From Akkermansia muciniphila (GTDB lineage: Bacteria > Verrucomicrobiota > Verrucomicrobiia > Limisphaerales > BJHT01), in NCBI GenBank assembly GCA_945861535.1, contig CAMAUZ010000071.1, positions 1 through 40,917 on the forward strand: a DNA stretch of 40,917 nucleotides, in the 5' to 3' direction. The notes beneath the pieces were generated by a model. The model did not search any database, was not told the origin of the DNA, and saw nothing but the letters and a program-made list of their open reading frames with translations. This document shows positions 33,093 to 40,917 of this stretch, piece by piece. Within the stretch, counting starts at the first letter, position 1. Each line of letters starts with the position of its first letter. The position numbers and the translations under genes were made by a program.

Positions 33093-34922
33093 TTACGCCG
33101 CCCCCGCCACCCCCGGCGTGGCATTCAAATGCAGCAGCTTGGCAAACGCTCCGTTGCGCGCGCTCAACTCCTCCCACGTCCCCTGCTCGACGATCTTCCC
33201 ATTGTCGAGCACCACAATGTGACTGGCGTTGCGAATGGTCGAAAGCCGGTGCGCGATGACCAGCACGGTGCGCCCATGTACGGCCTGTTCGAGCGCCACC
33301 TGCACATGTCGTTCGCTCACGGTGTCCAGCGCCGCGGTGGCTTCGTCGAGGATGAGAATCTGCGGGTTCCGCACCAGCGCGCGCGCGATGGCCAGCCGCT
33401 GGCGCTGACCGCCGGAGAGCATCGTGCCGCGTTCGCCGACCGGTGTGTTCAGCCCGGCCGGCAGGGTGTTCACGAGGTCCTCGAGATGCGCCTCTTTCAC
33501 CGCGCGGCGGATGGCTTCCTCGGTCGCCTCGGGATAGCCGTAGGCGATGTTGTTCGCCATCGTGTCGTGAAACAGAAACGCCTCCTGCTCGACCACCGCG
33601 ACGGCGCGATGCCACGACGCCGCGGTGAACCGCCAGTAATCCCCGCCATCCACCAGCACGCGCCCGCCGCCGGGTTGCCGGAAGCGCAGCAGCAGATTCG
33701 CCACCGTAGATTTCCCCGAGCCGGACGATCCGACCACCGCGACCGTGCCGCCCGCCGGAATGGTGAAACTCACATCGTCCAGTCCTGTGCGCCCGCTCGG
33801 ATACGTGAAGCTGACGTGCTCGAAACGAATGCCCTCCTTGAGTCCGCCGAACGTCTCCGACCCGAACGGCTGGTTCGGATGCACCGGCGCGCCGAGCCAT
33901 TTCAAGACCTCCGACACGCCGCGCGCCAGAAAGATGAGGTGCCCCTGCAACCCATAGAGCTGGTTCAACAACGGCAGCGTGCGCAGCAGGATGAATCCAA
34001 ACCCCAGCAGGTAGCTGCTCAACATCGCCCCCGGCCGCACGAAGAAATAATACGCACACCCCACGATCACCATCGCGCCGGCCACCGCGATGGTCTCCGT
34101 GATCGGCACCAACAGAAAACCTGTGCGCGACGCGCTCTCCTCCGCGCGCGCCTGCGCGTCGTTGAGCCGCGCGAAGTTGCCGATCTCATGCGCCTGCGCG
34201 TGCGTCGTGCGCACCACGCGGATGCCCGCGAACGATTGCAGCACGCACGACGACAACTGCTGATTCAACTGCGTGATCTCCTCGCCCGACCGCGACAACC
34301 GCCGATACATGAAGCCCACCACCCCGCCGATCAACGCCGCCAGCCCGAGCGTGATCAGCGTCAGCGGCCACGAAATGAAGAACAGCATCCCGAGGTAAAA
34401 CAGCCCCATGCTCGCGCGCTGCACGAAGAGCAGCAGATAATCCACCAGCGCAAACGTCCGGTGCGTCTCGGTGAAAAAGACGTTGGAGATTTCCCCCGCC
34501 GGACTTTGCTCGAAGAGATGCAGGTCCGCGTTGTGCAGGCGCTCGAACAAGGCGTTGCGCAGGTTGGTCGAGATGCGCCGCCGCAGCACGGTCGCCAGCA
34601 CCTGGCTGGCGTACCACGTCACGTTCTTCAGCAGCACCGCTACGAACACCAGCACCGCAAACGCGAGCACATAAAACGCCGAGTCATGCCCCGGCACCGC
34701 CTCCTTCAACCATCGAATCGGCCGCATCGGCACCGCCCCCTCGCCCCCGAGCAACAGCGACAATAACGGCACCAGCAGGCTCACCCCCACGCCCTCGAGC
34801 AACGCCGCCAGGATCGACGTGAGCATCACCGCCGCGATCAGATACCGCCCGCCGCGCAGATGCGGCCGCAATCGCCAGATCGTGGCGAACACATGGCTGA
34901 TCTCGTGGAAGCTGGAGGTCAT
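33093..34922 (-). CDS. ABC exporter, fused permease and ATPase
   Basis: The 609-residue protein has an N-terminal transmembrane domain of about six helices (LIAAVMLTSILAALLEGVGV, AFAVLVFVAVLLKNV, LFFISWPLTLITLGLAALIG and others, to about 330). The nucleotide-binding domain follows from about 370: Walker A GSSGSGKST, Q-loop VEQEAFLFHDTMA, signature LSGGQRQRLAIARAL, Walker B ILILDEATAALD and H-loop IAHRLST. This is the MsbA/lipid or polysaccharide exporter class acting in the inner membrane as a dimer. Substrate unknown; envelope lipid or peptide plausible. ATG at 34922, 100 bp downstream of hisS on the same strand, possibly co-transcribed. Confidence 0.93.
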   Translation of the reverse strand: MTSSFHEISHVFATIWRLRPHLRGGRYLIAAVMLTSILAALLEGVGVSLLVPLLSLLLGGEGAVPMRPIRWLKEAVPGHDSAFYVLAFAVLVFVAVLLKNVTWYASQVLATVLRRRISTNLRNALFERLHNADLHLFEQSPAGEISNVFFTETHRTFALVDYLLLFVQRASMGLFYLGMLFFISWPLTLITLGLAALIGGVVGFMYRRLSRSGEEITQLNQQLSSCVLQSFAGIRVVRTTHAQAHEIGNFARLNDAQARAEESASRTGFLLVPITETIAVAGAMVIVGCAYYFFVRPGAMLSSYLLGFGFILLRTLPLLNQLYGLQGHLIFLARGVSEVLKWLGAPVHPNQPFGSETFGGLKEGIRFEHVSFTYPSGRTGLDDVSFTIPAGGTVAVVGSSGSGKSTVANLLLRFRQPGGGRVLVDGGDYWRFTAASWHRAVAVVEQEAFLFHDTMANNIAYGYPEATEEAIRRAVKEAHLEDLVNTLPAGLNTPVGERGTMLSGGQRQRLAIARALVRNPQILILDEATAALDTVSERHVQVALEQAVHGRTVLVIAHRLSTIRNASHIVVLDNGKIVEQGTWEELSARNGAFAKLLHLNATPGVAGAA

Positions 34923-35022
34923 TGCGCCGGCCCGCCCCGTGTCCGCCGCCGCCGAAACCCGCACAAAGCAGCCGCACGGTGGGGACCATCGGTGCTGGCG
35001 TCGATGAGCGGGCGCACGGGGG

Positions 35023-36462
35023 TTATCCCACCCCAAGCTGCTCTCGGACGGTAGCGACCAGATCGGCGCGCCGGGCCGTGAGCTGCCCCGCGCGGGCCTG
35101 TTTCTTATACTCGGCCTGGTCCGTCACACCGGCCCGCGTCACTTTGCCAATGACGAGGTTCTTGATGGAAACCGTGCCCGCCTTGATTTCATCCTCACCG
35201 ATGATCACGGCGATCGGGATGCCCCGGGCATTGGCGAACGCAAGCTGGTCTTTCATCGAGCTGCCTTTCGCCCCGAGATAGACTTCCGTTCGGATACCTG
35301 ACCCGCGCAATTCCGCCGCCAGGCGCAGCAATTCAATGGCGGGCACCCCCTTCATCCCGATGATGAGCGCCTGGGTGATGGTGGTGGCGACCTTGAGTTT
35401 GCCCAGGTGCGTGAGCGCATCAATGAAGCGATCCAGGCCGATGGACACGCCACAGGCGGGCACGCTGGTCTTGCTGAACCGATCCACCAAGCCATCGTAA
35501 CGGCCGCCGCCGAGCACCGAACCGAACTGCCGGGCCTGGGGCAGGAAGGCCTCGAAGACCATCGCCGTGTAGTAGTCCAGACCGCGCATGAGCGAGCAGT
35601 CAAAGACGGCCTCCTGTTCCGTCACGCCCAGAGCATCCAGGAAATCCGCCAGTTCGGCGAATTCGGCCAGTCCCCGGTCGGCTCGCTCGGACGGCGTGAG
35701 CAGGGCTTTTAATTCTCTCGTGAACGCCCGGCGGTCCAGCCCCCGAATGGCGACATAGCGGGTGATCTCATCGATCTGCTGCGGCGTGAGTTTGACCCCG
35801 GGAATGGGATCGCCCGAGGCATCGATGCGCCCGGCACCGAGTTCTTTGCGCACTTCCTCGAGGCCGACCTTGGCGAGCTTGTCGATCACACGCATCACCC
35901 GCTTGGCCTGCTCCAGCTCGGGAATGCCGATCTGCGTGAGAAAGGCGTGCGTCGCGCCGAGGTTGTTGATCTGGATGACAAACTCGCCCGGCCCCATAGC
36001 GAACTCTTTCATCACATCAGCCATGGTGGCGACTACCTCCGCCTCTACCATGAGCGAGTCCGACCCTGCGGCATCAATATCGAACTGGGTAAACTGCCGG
36101 TAGCGTCCCACCTTCGGGTCGTCCCCGCGGAACACCGGGCCGATGTGATAGCGGCGGAAGGGCAGTTTTACCTGGTCGGGATACTGGGCGAGCAGCCGGG
36201 CAAAGGGAACGGTGAGATCGAACCGCAAGCCGGCGGTTTCCTCCTCCGGTGTCTGCAGGCGGAAGATCAGCTTGTTGGTCTCGTCGCCGCCGGTACCCAC
36301 CAGCGTGCGGAGGTGCTCCAGCACCGGGGTATCAATGGGCGCGAATCCGTAGCGCTCATAGATTCGCCGGATCCGCTCGACCGCTTCGTTGCGGGCGATC
36401 ATGGAGTCGGGCAGCAGGTCGCGAAAGCCCTTCAGGGTTTCAGGTGGGACGAGATCGCTCAT
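35023..36462 (-). CDS. hisS: histidyl-tRNA synthetase, divergent type
   Basis: The 479-residue class II synthetase has KGFRDLLPDS (motif 1 region), motif 2 RYHIGPVFRGDDPKVGRYRQ then FTQFDID (104-130), histidine-binding RGLDYYTAMVFEA (293-305) and motif 3 region VSIGLDRF (339-346), then an anticodon-binding domain. Typical bacterial HisRS motif 2 reads FRxERPQxGRxRQF; here the ERPQ part is GDDPK and FTQFDID follows, closer to the form known from alpha-proteobacteria and eukaryotes. A tRNA-His lacking G-1 ends 16 nt upstream on the same strand, so synthetase and cognate tRNA are probably co-transcribed. The ATG at 36462 has no clear Shine-Dalgarno, and tRNA 3' processing would leave a very short leader. 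Identity as HisRS is certain; the subtype is an inference. Confidence 0.95.
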   Translation of the reverse strand: MSDLVPPETLKGFRDLLPDSMIARNEAVERIRRIYERYGFAPIDTPVLEHLRTLVGTGGDETNKLIFRLQTPEEETAGLRFDLTVPFARLLAQYPDQVKLPFRRYHIGPVFRGDDPKVGRYRQFTQFDIDAAGSDSLMVEAEVVATMADVMKEFAMGPGEFVIQINNLGATHAFLTQIGIPELEQAKRVMRVIDKLAKVGLEEVRKELGAGRIDASGDPIPGVKLTPQQIDEITRYVAIRGLDRRAFTRELKALLTPSERADRGLAEFAELADFLDALGVTEQEAVFDCSLMRGLDYYTAMVFEAFLPQARQFGSVLGGGRYDGLVDRFSKTSVPACGVSIGLDRFIDALTHLGKLKVATTITQALIIGMKGVPAIELLRLAAELRGSGIRTEVYLGAKGSSMKDQLAFANARGIPIAVIIGEDEIKAGTVSIKNLVIGKVTRAGVTDQAEYKKQARAGQLTARRADLVATVREQLGVG

Positions 36463-36478
36463 GGTGCAAAAGGAAACT

Positions 36479-36555
36479 TGGTACCGAGAACGGGGGTCGA
36501 ACCCGTAACCTCCAGATTCACAATCTGGCGCTCTAACCAATTGAGCTATCTCGGC
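36479..36555 (-). tRNA. tRNA-His (anticodon GUG), encoded CCA, no G-1
   Basis: The minus strand folds into a 77-nt cloverleaf. The acceptor is GCCGAGA with UCUCGGU, giving a G1-U72 pair. The D arm is GCUC/GAGC, the anticodon stem CCAGA/UCUGG with loop containing GUG, and the T arm ACGGG/CCCGU with loop UUCGACC. A73 is followed by encoded CCA. The base 5' of G1 is U, so the usual G-1:C73 pair of tRNA-His is absent. Histidine identity comes from the GUG anticodon and the adjacent hisS. Confidence 0.95.
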
Positions 36556-37133
36556 ATGGCTCGCCGTTTGAAAGCGAATCAGAGGCGATTCAAACAGAGG
36601 TGTGCCCCATGTCAAGGCGCATGGCCTTGCATTTGGCTGCACGGCATTGCACGGCTGCACCGTTTCAGGCCCGCACCGTTCCAGATCAGGAGCGGCAGCC
36701 GTAGTCGCCAAGTATCCTGGCCCGAGCCGAACTTGAAGCGCGCTGTTTCTCCGGCGTTCGGTCGGAAGAATGACCGACGCCTCGGGAAGCGGGTGCGGAA
36801 TGGAGTCACCTACGAGATCCATCCTTGGATCCGGCAATCCGCCGGCGGCGAGTTGTTCGAGCAGGGCGGCGCATCCGGGAAATGCCGTCGTGCCGCTTCT
36901 TGCGGCCCCGTGTGGCACCTGCCACGCTCCGGCCCGTGACCGCGACTGTATCGCCTGCCGCCCCTGAAAAATCTGTCACCTGCTCGTACTCGCTGAATGG
37001 CGACCCCCAGCGCGAGCAGCCACTGGCCTCCAACCTTCGCCGACCGAGTTTCTGTCCGCTCGAAGACCGTCGCCCTCGCCCGGCGCTGCATTTTTGAACG
37101 TCTCAAGTTCCCGGTTTTGAACCTGCCCCTACC
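36556..37133. other. intergenic region between tRNA-His and the restriction-modification gene
   Basis: No convincing gene is present: the open frames on either strand lack protein-like composition. A small inverted repeat, GTTTGAA/TTCAAAC, lies at 36566-36595. Promoters for tRNA-His/hisS (leftward) and the restriction-modification gene (rightward) should be here. The middle may be a remnant of a dispersed sequence; I cannot confirm this. Confidence 0.4.
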
Positions 37134-40055
37134 ATGCCACCCGCCACCCCCGATTTCGCCGCCGCTCACTCCCAAGTCATCGCCCTCTGCGACCACTTCG
37201 ATGCCCGCTGCGCCGAGATCATGGCACCCGGCTATAAGGAGGACACCACGCGCAACGAGTTCATCACCCCGTTCTTCGAGGCCCTTGGCTGGGATGTGCG
37301 CAACACGGCGCACCGCTCCGTTTATGAAAAAGATGTCGTCACCGAAAAACGCGAGAACATCGACGGCACCGCGCGCAGCGCCGATTACGCCTTCCGCCGT
37401 CCCGGCACGCACCTGACCGCCTTTTTCGTCGAGGCGAAAAAGCCGAAGGTCGATATCCGCAACCACGACTCCTGCCACCAGGCGGTCCTCTACGGCTGGA
37501 ACGCCTCCACGCCCCTCGTGTTCCTCACCGACTTCGAGCAGTTGCTGGTCCTGGACGCTCGCTCGTGCCCCGACAAAACCGACGCCACCCGCCACATCCT
37601 GCCCGAGCACGGTTCCTACACCTACGCCGACTACCGCGACCCGGAGAAGTTTGCCGAACTCTGGGGTCTTCTTGCCCGCGCCCATGTGGCCACCGGTTCG
37701 CTCGATCAGGCCGCCGCCGCACTGCCCAAACTCTCCGGGCGCATCAAGAAAGGCGCGCTCTTTTCCCGGGGCACCCGGCCCGTCGATGAAGAGTTCCTCG
37801 CCCAAATGGAATTGTGGCGCGAGCAACTCGCCAAGTCCCTCAAACGCACCAACCACCACCTTGACGGCGACCGCCTCACGTCCCTCACGCAGCGCATCCT
37901 GGACCGCCTGGTCTTCCTCCGCTTTCTCGAGGATCGTGGCATCGAGCGCGATGTCACCTTTGCCGACCTCGGCCAAGCGGGCGGCACCTGGCAGGACTTC
38001 CTCAAAGTCTCCCGCCGCCTCGATGCCCGCTACAACGGCATTATTTTCAAAAGGGATGACGCCGGCTGCGAAGACAAAACCATCAGCATCGACGACACCG
38101 TGTTCGCCGCCGTCGTCGAGAGTCTCCGCCCCGGCAAGTCTGACTATCTCTTCGCGCAAATCTCCGTCACCATCCTCGGCAGCATCTACGAGCGCTTCCT
38201 CGGCAATGTCATCGTCGCCCGCGACAAGACCGCCATCGTCGAACCCAAGCCAGAAGTCCGCAAAGCCGGTGGCGTTTATTACACCCCCGACTACATCGTC
38301 CGCTACATCGTCGAGCAGACTGTCGGGCGTTGCATCGCCGGGAAAAAGCCCGGCGAGATTGAGAAACTCCGCTTCGCCGACATTGCCTGCGGCTCTGGCA
38401 GTTTCCTAGTCGAAGTCTTCGCCTCACTTATCCGTTACCATCTCGCATGGTATCTCGCCGACGGCCCGGAAAAGTGGGCGAAGAAAGGCCTTCTCCGCCA
38501 GCGCGACATCGACGGCGACTATGTCCTCACTCTGGCGGAAAAGCGTCGCATCCTATTGGCCTGTGTCTATGGCGTCGATCTCGACCCCTCCGCCGTCGAA
38601 GTGACTCAACTCTCCCTCTACCTCCGGCTGATGGAGGACGAAAGCTTCCCGTCCACGCAAGCCCTCTTCGATTTTGAGAAGCACGCCCTATTGCCGGATT
38701 TGCGGGACAACATCTTGTTCGGAAATTCCCTGATTGAGACCGACATCGCCGACATGTTTGGACTTTCTGCGGAGGCGCACGGGCAGATACTTCCCCTCAA
38801 TTTACGGTGGCAATTTCCCCAGGCATTTCCACGCGGAAAAGGTGGGTTTGACGCAATCGTCGGTAATCCACCTTACGGGGCATCGCTGTCTCGCGATTTA
38901 GAAACCTATGTGCGGCAACGCTACACGACGGTCGCAAACTCCCTCGATACGTTCCTGCTTTTCTGCGAACGAGCGATTAGTTTGCTGAAACCGAGTGGGC
39001 GCTTTGGATACCTGATACCATCTGGGTGGGCTTCCACCCCGTCCGCTGCCAAACTCCGCGTTCACTTCTCGGAAACGTGTGAGCCGACGTCGTTGGTCAT
39101 GCTGCCGTACGATGTGTTCGAGGGTGCGTATGTTGATACGATGATCGTCGCCGCCCGCAGGATGGCGGCGTCAGAATCATGGGAGACATTGCCAAAGACC
39201 TCCATAGACTTGATCGTCTTCCCTGTCCGCTATCACATTAATGAAGTCACCGAGTTTGAGACATTCGCCAAGCACGGTGACTTCCAACCATGGAAGCGAC
39301 TGGCTCATCGTGGATTTCTTGTGACTGCTTCAAAGGCGGAACAGACCTTGATTCTAAAGCTTCTCGACATGCCTTCGACCTTCGATGATGTCGTTGAGGT
39401 CATGCGTGGAATCGAGACCTTCAACCCAGCAGAGAAGCGCGGTATGAAGAACCCGGTCGTCGCGCTAACCGGTGACTTGCTTCGCTACGAGATTACTCAT
39501 GGTGAGATGCTCTATGTGGATTATCCGCCTGAGATAGAACGGCAGAAGCGCAAACAGTTCTTCTCCGGCCCGCGCATCCTGCTTCGGCAACTTCTAAGTC
39601 GTCGATTCCGGCTGCAAGCGTCGTTCGCGACAGACTTCTTTCTCACCAACCAATCCATCCAGAGCCTAGTCGCTCGGAGCGGGGCCGGTTCGGCTGCGCC
39701 AGATATTCGAGCAACGCTCGGGATATTAAATAGCCGGCTGTTGTCTTGGCTGTTTTGCCAGACAAACCTTGTTTCCCGTCGGGACGACTTTCCCAAGACG
39801 ATCATCAAGCAGACGAGGGAATTTCCGTTCCCTCCAGAACTCTCCGCTGCCGCCCGCCACGGCGAACTGGTAAAGCTTGTTGGCCAAATTTTGGCCGCGA
39901 AAAAGCTCGAAACCCAGGCGACGGATGGGGGGAAGCGGGAGCATGCCGCAAAACAATGCGCAGCACTTGACCGGCAGATCGACGCCGTGGTCTATGAACT
40001 CTACGGCCTGACCGACGCGGAAATTGCCCTCGTGGAAAGTGCCGCAGGTCACTGA
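37134..40055 (+). CDS. type IIG (Eco57I-like) restriction-modification enzyme
   Basis: The 973-residue single-chain enzyme has an N-terminal PD-(D/E)xK nuclease with D84 in SADYAFRRPG and E100-A-K102 in FFVEAKKP. A helical linker follows (about 200-300), then an N6-adenine methyltransferase with SAM motif I ADIACGSGSFLVE (about 415-427) and motif IV VGNPPYGA (NPPY at 578-581). A C-terminal target-recognition region ends in a conserved helical tail. It both cuts and methylates DNA at a site set by the recognition domain. The stretch of about 38690-39840 is visibly less GC-rich than both ends, suggesting exchange of the recognition part. ATG at 37134. It stands alone, as usual for type IIG. Confidence 0.9.
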   Translation: MPPATPDFAAAHSQVIALCDHFDARCAEIMAPGYKEDTTRNEFITPFFEALGWDVRNTAHRSVYEKDVVTEKRENIDGTARSADYAFRRPGTHLTAFFVEAKKPKVDIRNHDSCHQAVLYGWNASTPLVFLTDFEQLLVLDARSCPDKTDATRHILPEHGSYTYADYRDPEKFAELWGLLARAHVATGSLDQAAAALPKLSGRIKKGALFSRGTRPVDEEFLAQMELWREQLAKSLKRTNHHLDGDRLTSLTQRILDRLVFLRFLEDRGIERDVTFADLGQAGGTWQDFLKVSRRLDARYNGIIFKRDDAGCEDKTISIDDTVFAAVVESLRPGKSDYLFAQISVTILGSIYERFLGNVIVARDKTAIVEPKPEVRKAGGVYYTPDYIVRYIVEQTVGRCIAGKKPGEIEKLRFADIACGSGSFLVEVFASLIRYHLAWYLADGPEKWAKKGLLRQRDIDGDYVLTLAEKRRILLACVYGVDLDPSAVEVTQLSLYLRLMEDESFPSTQALFDFEKHALLPDLRDNILFGNSLIETDIADMFGLSAEAHGQILPLNLRWQFPQAFPRGKGGFDAIVGNPPYGASLSRDLETYVRQRYTTVANSLDTFLLFCERAISLLKPSGRFGYLIPSGWASTPSAAKLRVHFSETCEPTSLVMLPYDVFEGAYVDTMIVAARRMAASESWETLPKTSIDLIVFPVRYHINEVTEFETFAKHGDFQPWKRLAHRGFLVTASKAEQTLILKLLDMPSTFDDVVEVMRGIETFNPAEKRGMKNPVVALTGDLLRYEITHGEMLYVDYPPEIERQKRKQFFSGPRILLRQLLSRRFRLQASFATDFFLTNQSIQSLVARSGAGSAAPDIRATLGILNSRLLSWLFCQTNLVSRRDDFPKTIIKQTREFPFPPELSAAARHGELVKLVGQILAAKKLETQATDGGKREHAAKQCAALDRQIDAVVYELYGLTDAEIALVESAAGH

Positions 40056-40263
40056 CTCGAAGGCGTTGTGCAAATCGCCGAGGACTGTTTCCACTCACGG
40101 AAGCAGTCAGGTCCCGGGCCGGGAGGCGGAGATACAAGCACTCGGGCGCAACTCAGATTCTTGCACGCGGTCTGGTGACCGCGCCGCGGGTGTGGGGCAG
40201 GCATCCCTGCCCCGTCTTCCCAGTGCCGCTGTGGGTTGTCGGCCATGACAACGGGCGGCAGGG
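40056..40263. repeat. short gap with two GC-rich hairpins
   Basis: No gene is visible. It contains GGGGCAGGCATCCCTGCCCC (near 40196-40215) and GGGCGGCAGGGATGCCGCCC (near 40253-40272). The second overlaps the first codons of the following frame. Related to the hairpin at 6341-6363. Confidence 0.6.
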
Positions 40264-40917
40264 ATGCCGCCCGAACTGGCCCGGCCGCTCGGCCAGCCCT
40301 ACTACTGGACGGCCAGCCAGACCGAGTTCGCCACCGACCTGCTCTTCGCCGATCCCGCCCGCCTGGCGGCGCTGTATGCGCAGTTTGTGCAGCACGGCAT
40401 CAAAACCTTCGGCTGCCGCGACGTGCTGCGCTTTCTGGGCCACGGCGCGCCCGACCGCTTCACCGGCGAACTGGCCAGCACGCTCAAACAACGGCCCGAG
40501 GGCGTGTGCCTGCGCCACCGCGTCAACGGCAACTCGCCCAAGATGTATGACAAACAGGGGCGCGTGCTGCGGATCGAGACCACCATCGACCACCCCGAAC
40601 ACTTCAAGAGCTTCCGGCCCAAGGCCAGCGACCCGACCGCCCCGCTGGCGTGGCAGCGAGTGCGCAAGAGCGTGGCCGATGTCCATCGCCGGGCGGAGAT
40701 CAGCCGGGCGGCCAACGGCCGGTATCTCGAAGCGCTGGCCAGCACCCATGACCGGACGCCGCTGCACCAGGAAGCCGCCACGGTGTGCCGGCCGGTGACC
40801 GTCGCCGGACAACGCCACCGGGCGCTCAACCCGTGGAGCAAGGAGGACGGACGGCTGCTGGAGATTGTGAGCCGTGCCGAGTATGCGGTGGCGGGCTTTC
40901 GCAACCGCGACGTGCGC
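40264..40917 (+). pseudogene. unidentified protein, apparently 5'-truncated, running off the window end
   Basis: The frame is open for 218 codons from an ATG at 40264 to the last base; an in-frame TGA lies at 40246-40248. Strong coding character: LGQPYYWTASQTEFATDLLF, IKTFGCRDVLRFLGHGAP, RVLRIETTIDHPEHFKSFRP, VADVHRRAEISRAANGRYLE, ALNPWSKEDGRLLEIV and GFRNRDVR. I recall similar sequence in hypothetical proteins of Planctomycetota/Verrucomicrobiota but cannot name a function. The protein seems to begin mid-domain, and its only ATG lies inside the palindrome GGGCGGCAGGGATGCCGCCC, so the original 5' part was probably lost by a repeat-associated rearrangement. It may be intact if the short start is real. 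Confidence 0.6.

Noticed and set aside
32904-34766. 620-codon plus-strand frame opposite the ABC exporter
   Set aside because: Arg/His/Gln-rich antisense shadow; the real gene has a complete Walker A, signature and Walker B set on the minus strand.
36810-38159. 449-codon minus-strand frame opposite the start of the type IIG gene
   Set aside because: Antisense to the PD-(D/E)xK nuclease domain; Val/Gly/Glu-rich with no family resemblance.
36479-40055. Restriction-modification gene as part of an island integrated at tRNA-His
   Set aside because: The gene lies on the 5' side of the tRNA, whereas integrases normally use the 3' end. No integrase or duplicated tRNA 3' fragment was seen.

Overview
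The window looks like a chromosomal segment from a high-GC member of the Planctomycetota-Verrucomicrobiota-Chlamydiota group, most likely a verrucomicrobium. This is inferred from three things: the lineage-typical DUF1501 and cytochrome c-DUF1549-DUF1553 proteins, several secreted Tat/Sec proteins of unknown function, and a dense population of palindromic repeats in nearly every intergenic gap. No phage, plasmid or rRNA signal is visible.

Layout. (1) 1-2058: the tail of an unknown gene, a repeat-rich gap, a secreted sialidase-like beta-propeller protein and a solo HicB-like antitoxin. (2) 2205-6150, minus strand: a three-gene signalling set of the TerY-P type, made of a TerY-like vWA protein, a PP2C phosphatase with a long Pro/Ala-rich N-terminus, and a protein kinase. 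The kinase reading frame is broken by one in-frame amber codon. (3) 6510-7538: a WbpP/TviC-type UDP-sugar 4-epimerase. (4) 7623-10659, minus strand: two paralogues of an unrecognised exported or soluble family, separated and bordered by repeats. (5) 10898-11920: a HicAB toxin-antitoxin pair divergent from a DUF4160-DUF2442 pair. (6) 11963-18211: a Zn alcohol dehydrogenase, an exported Gfo/Idh/MocA oxidoreductase, a DMT transporter, an exported TPR protein and an enolase-superfamily protein. Together these look like sugar or polyol catabolism. (7) 18503-28217, minus strand: DUF1501, a small lower-GC HNH-nuclease cassette, a WD40/metallo-beta-lactamase protein and a large cytochrome c/DUF1549/LamG/DUF1553 protein. 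(8) 28598-36555: mostly housekeeping and envelope genes, namely apgM, a sugar nucleotidyltransferase, ruvB, a serine acetyltransferase-like protein, an ABC exporter, hisS and tRNA-His. (9) 37134-40055: a single-chain type IIG restriction-modification enzyme. (10) 40264-end: a gene that appears 5'-truncated at a palindromic repeat.

The most unusual points are as follows. tRNA-His lacks G-1 and carries U72/A73. It lies 16 nt upstream of a hisS whose motif 2 is not of the canonical bacterial type, and the combination resembles the orthogonal pair known from some alpha-proteobacteria. A 44-nt dispersed palindromic repeat is translated in frame inside the PP2C linker, and another repeat supplies the N-terminus of the metallo-beta-lactamase protein. 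One repeat family shows compensatory base changes between copies, so its hairpins seem to be maintained. Two elements have 31-35 bp inverted arms built from three 10-bp units. The TerY-P kinase has a lone nonsense codon in an otherwise intact frame.
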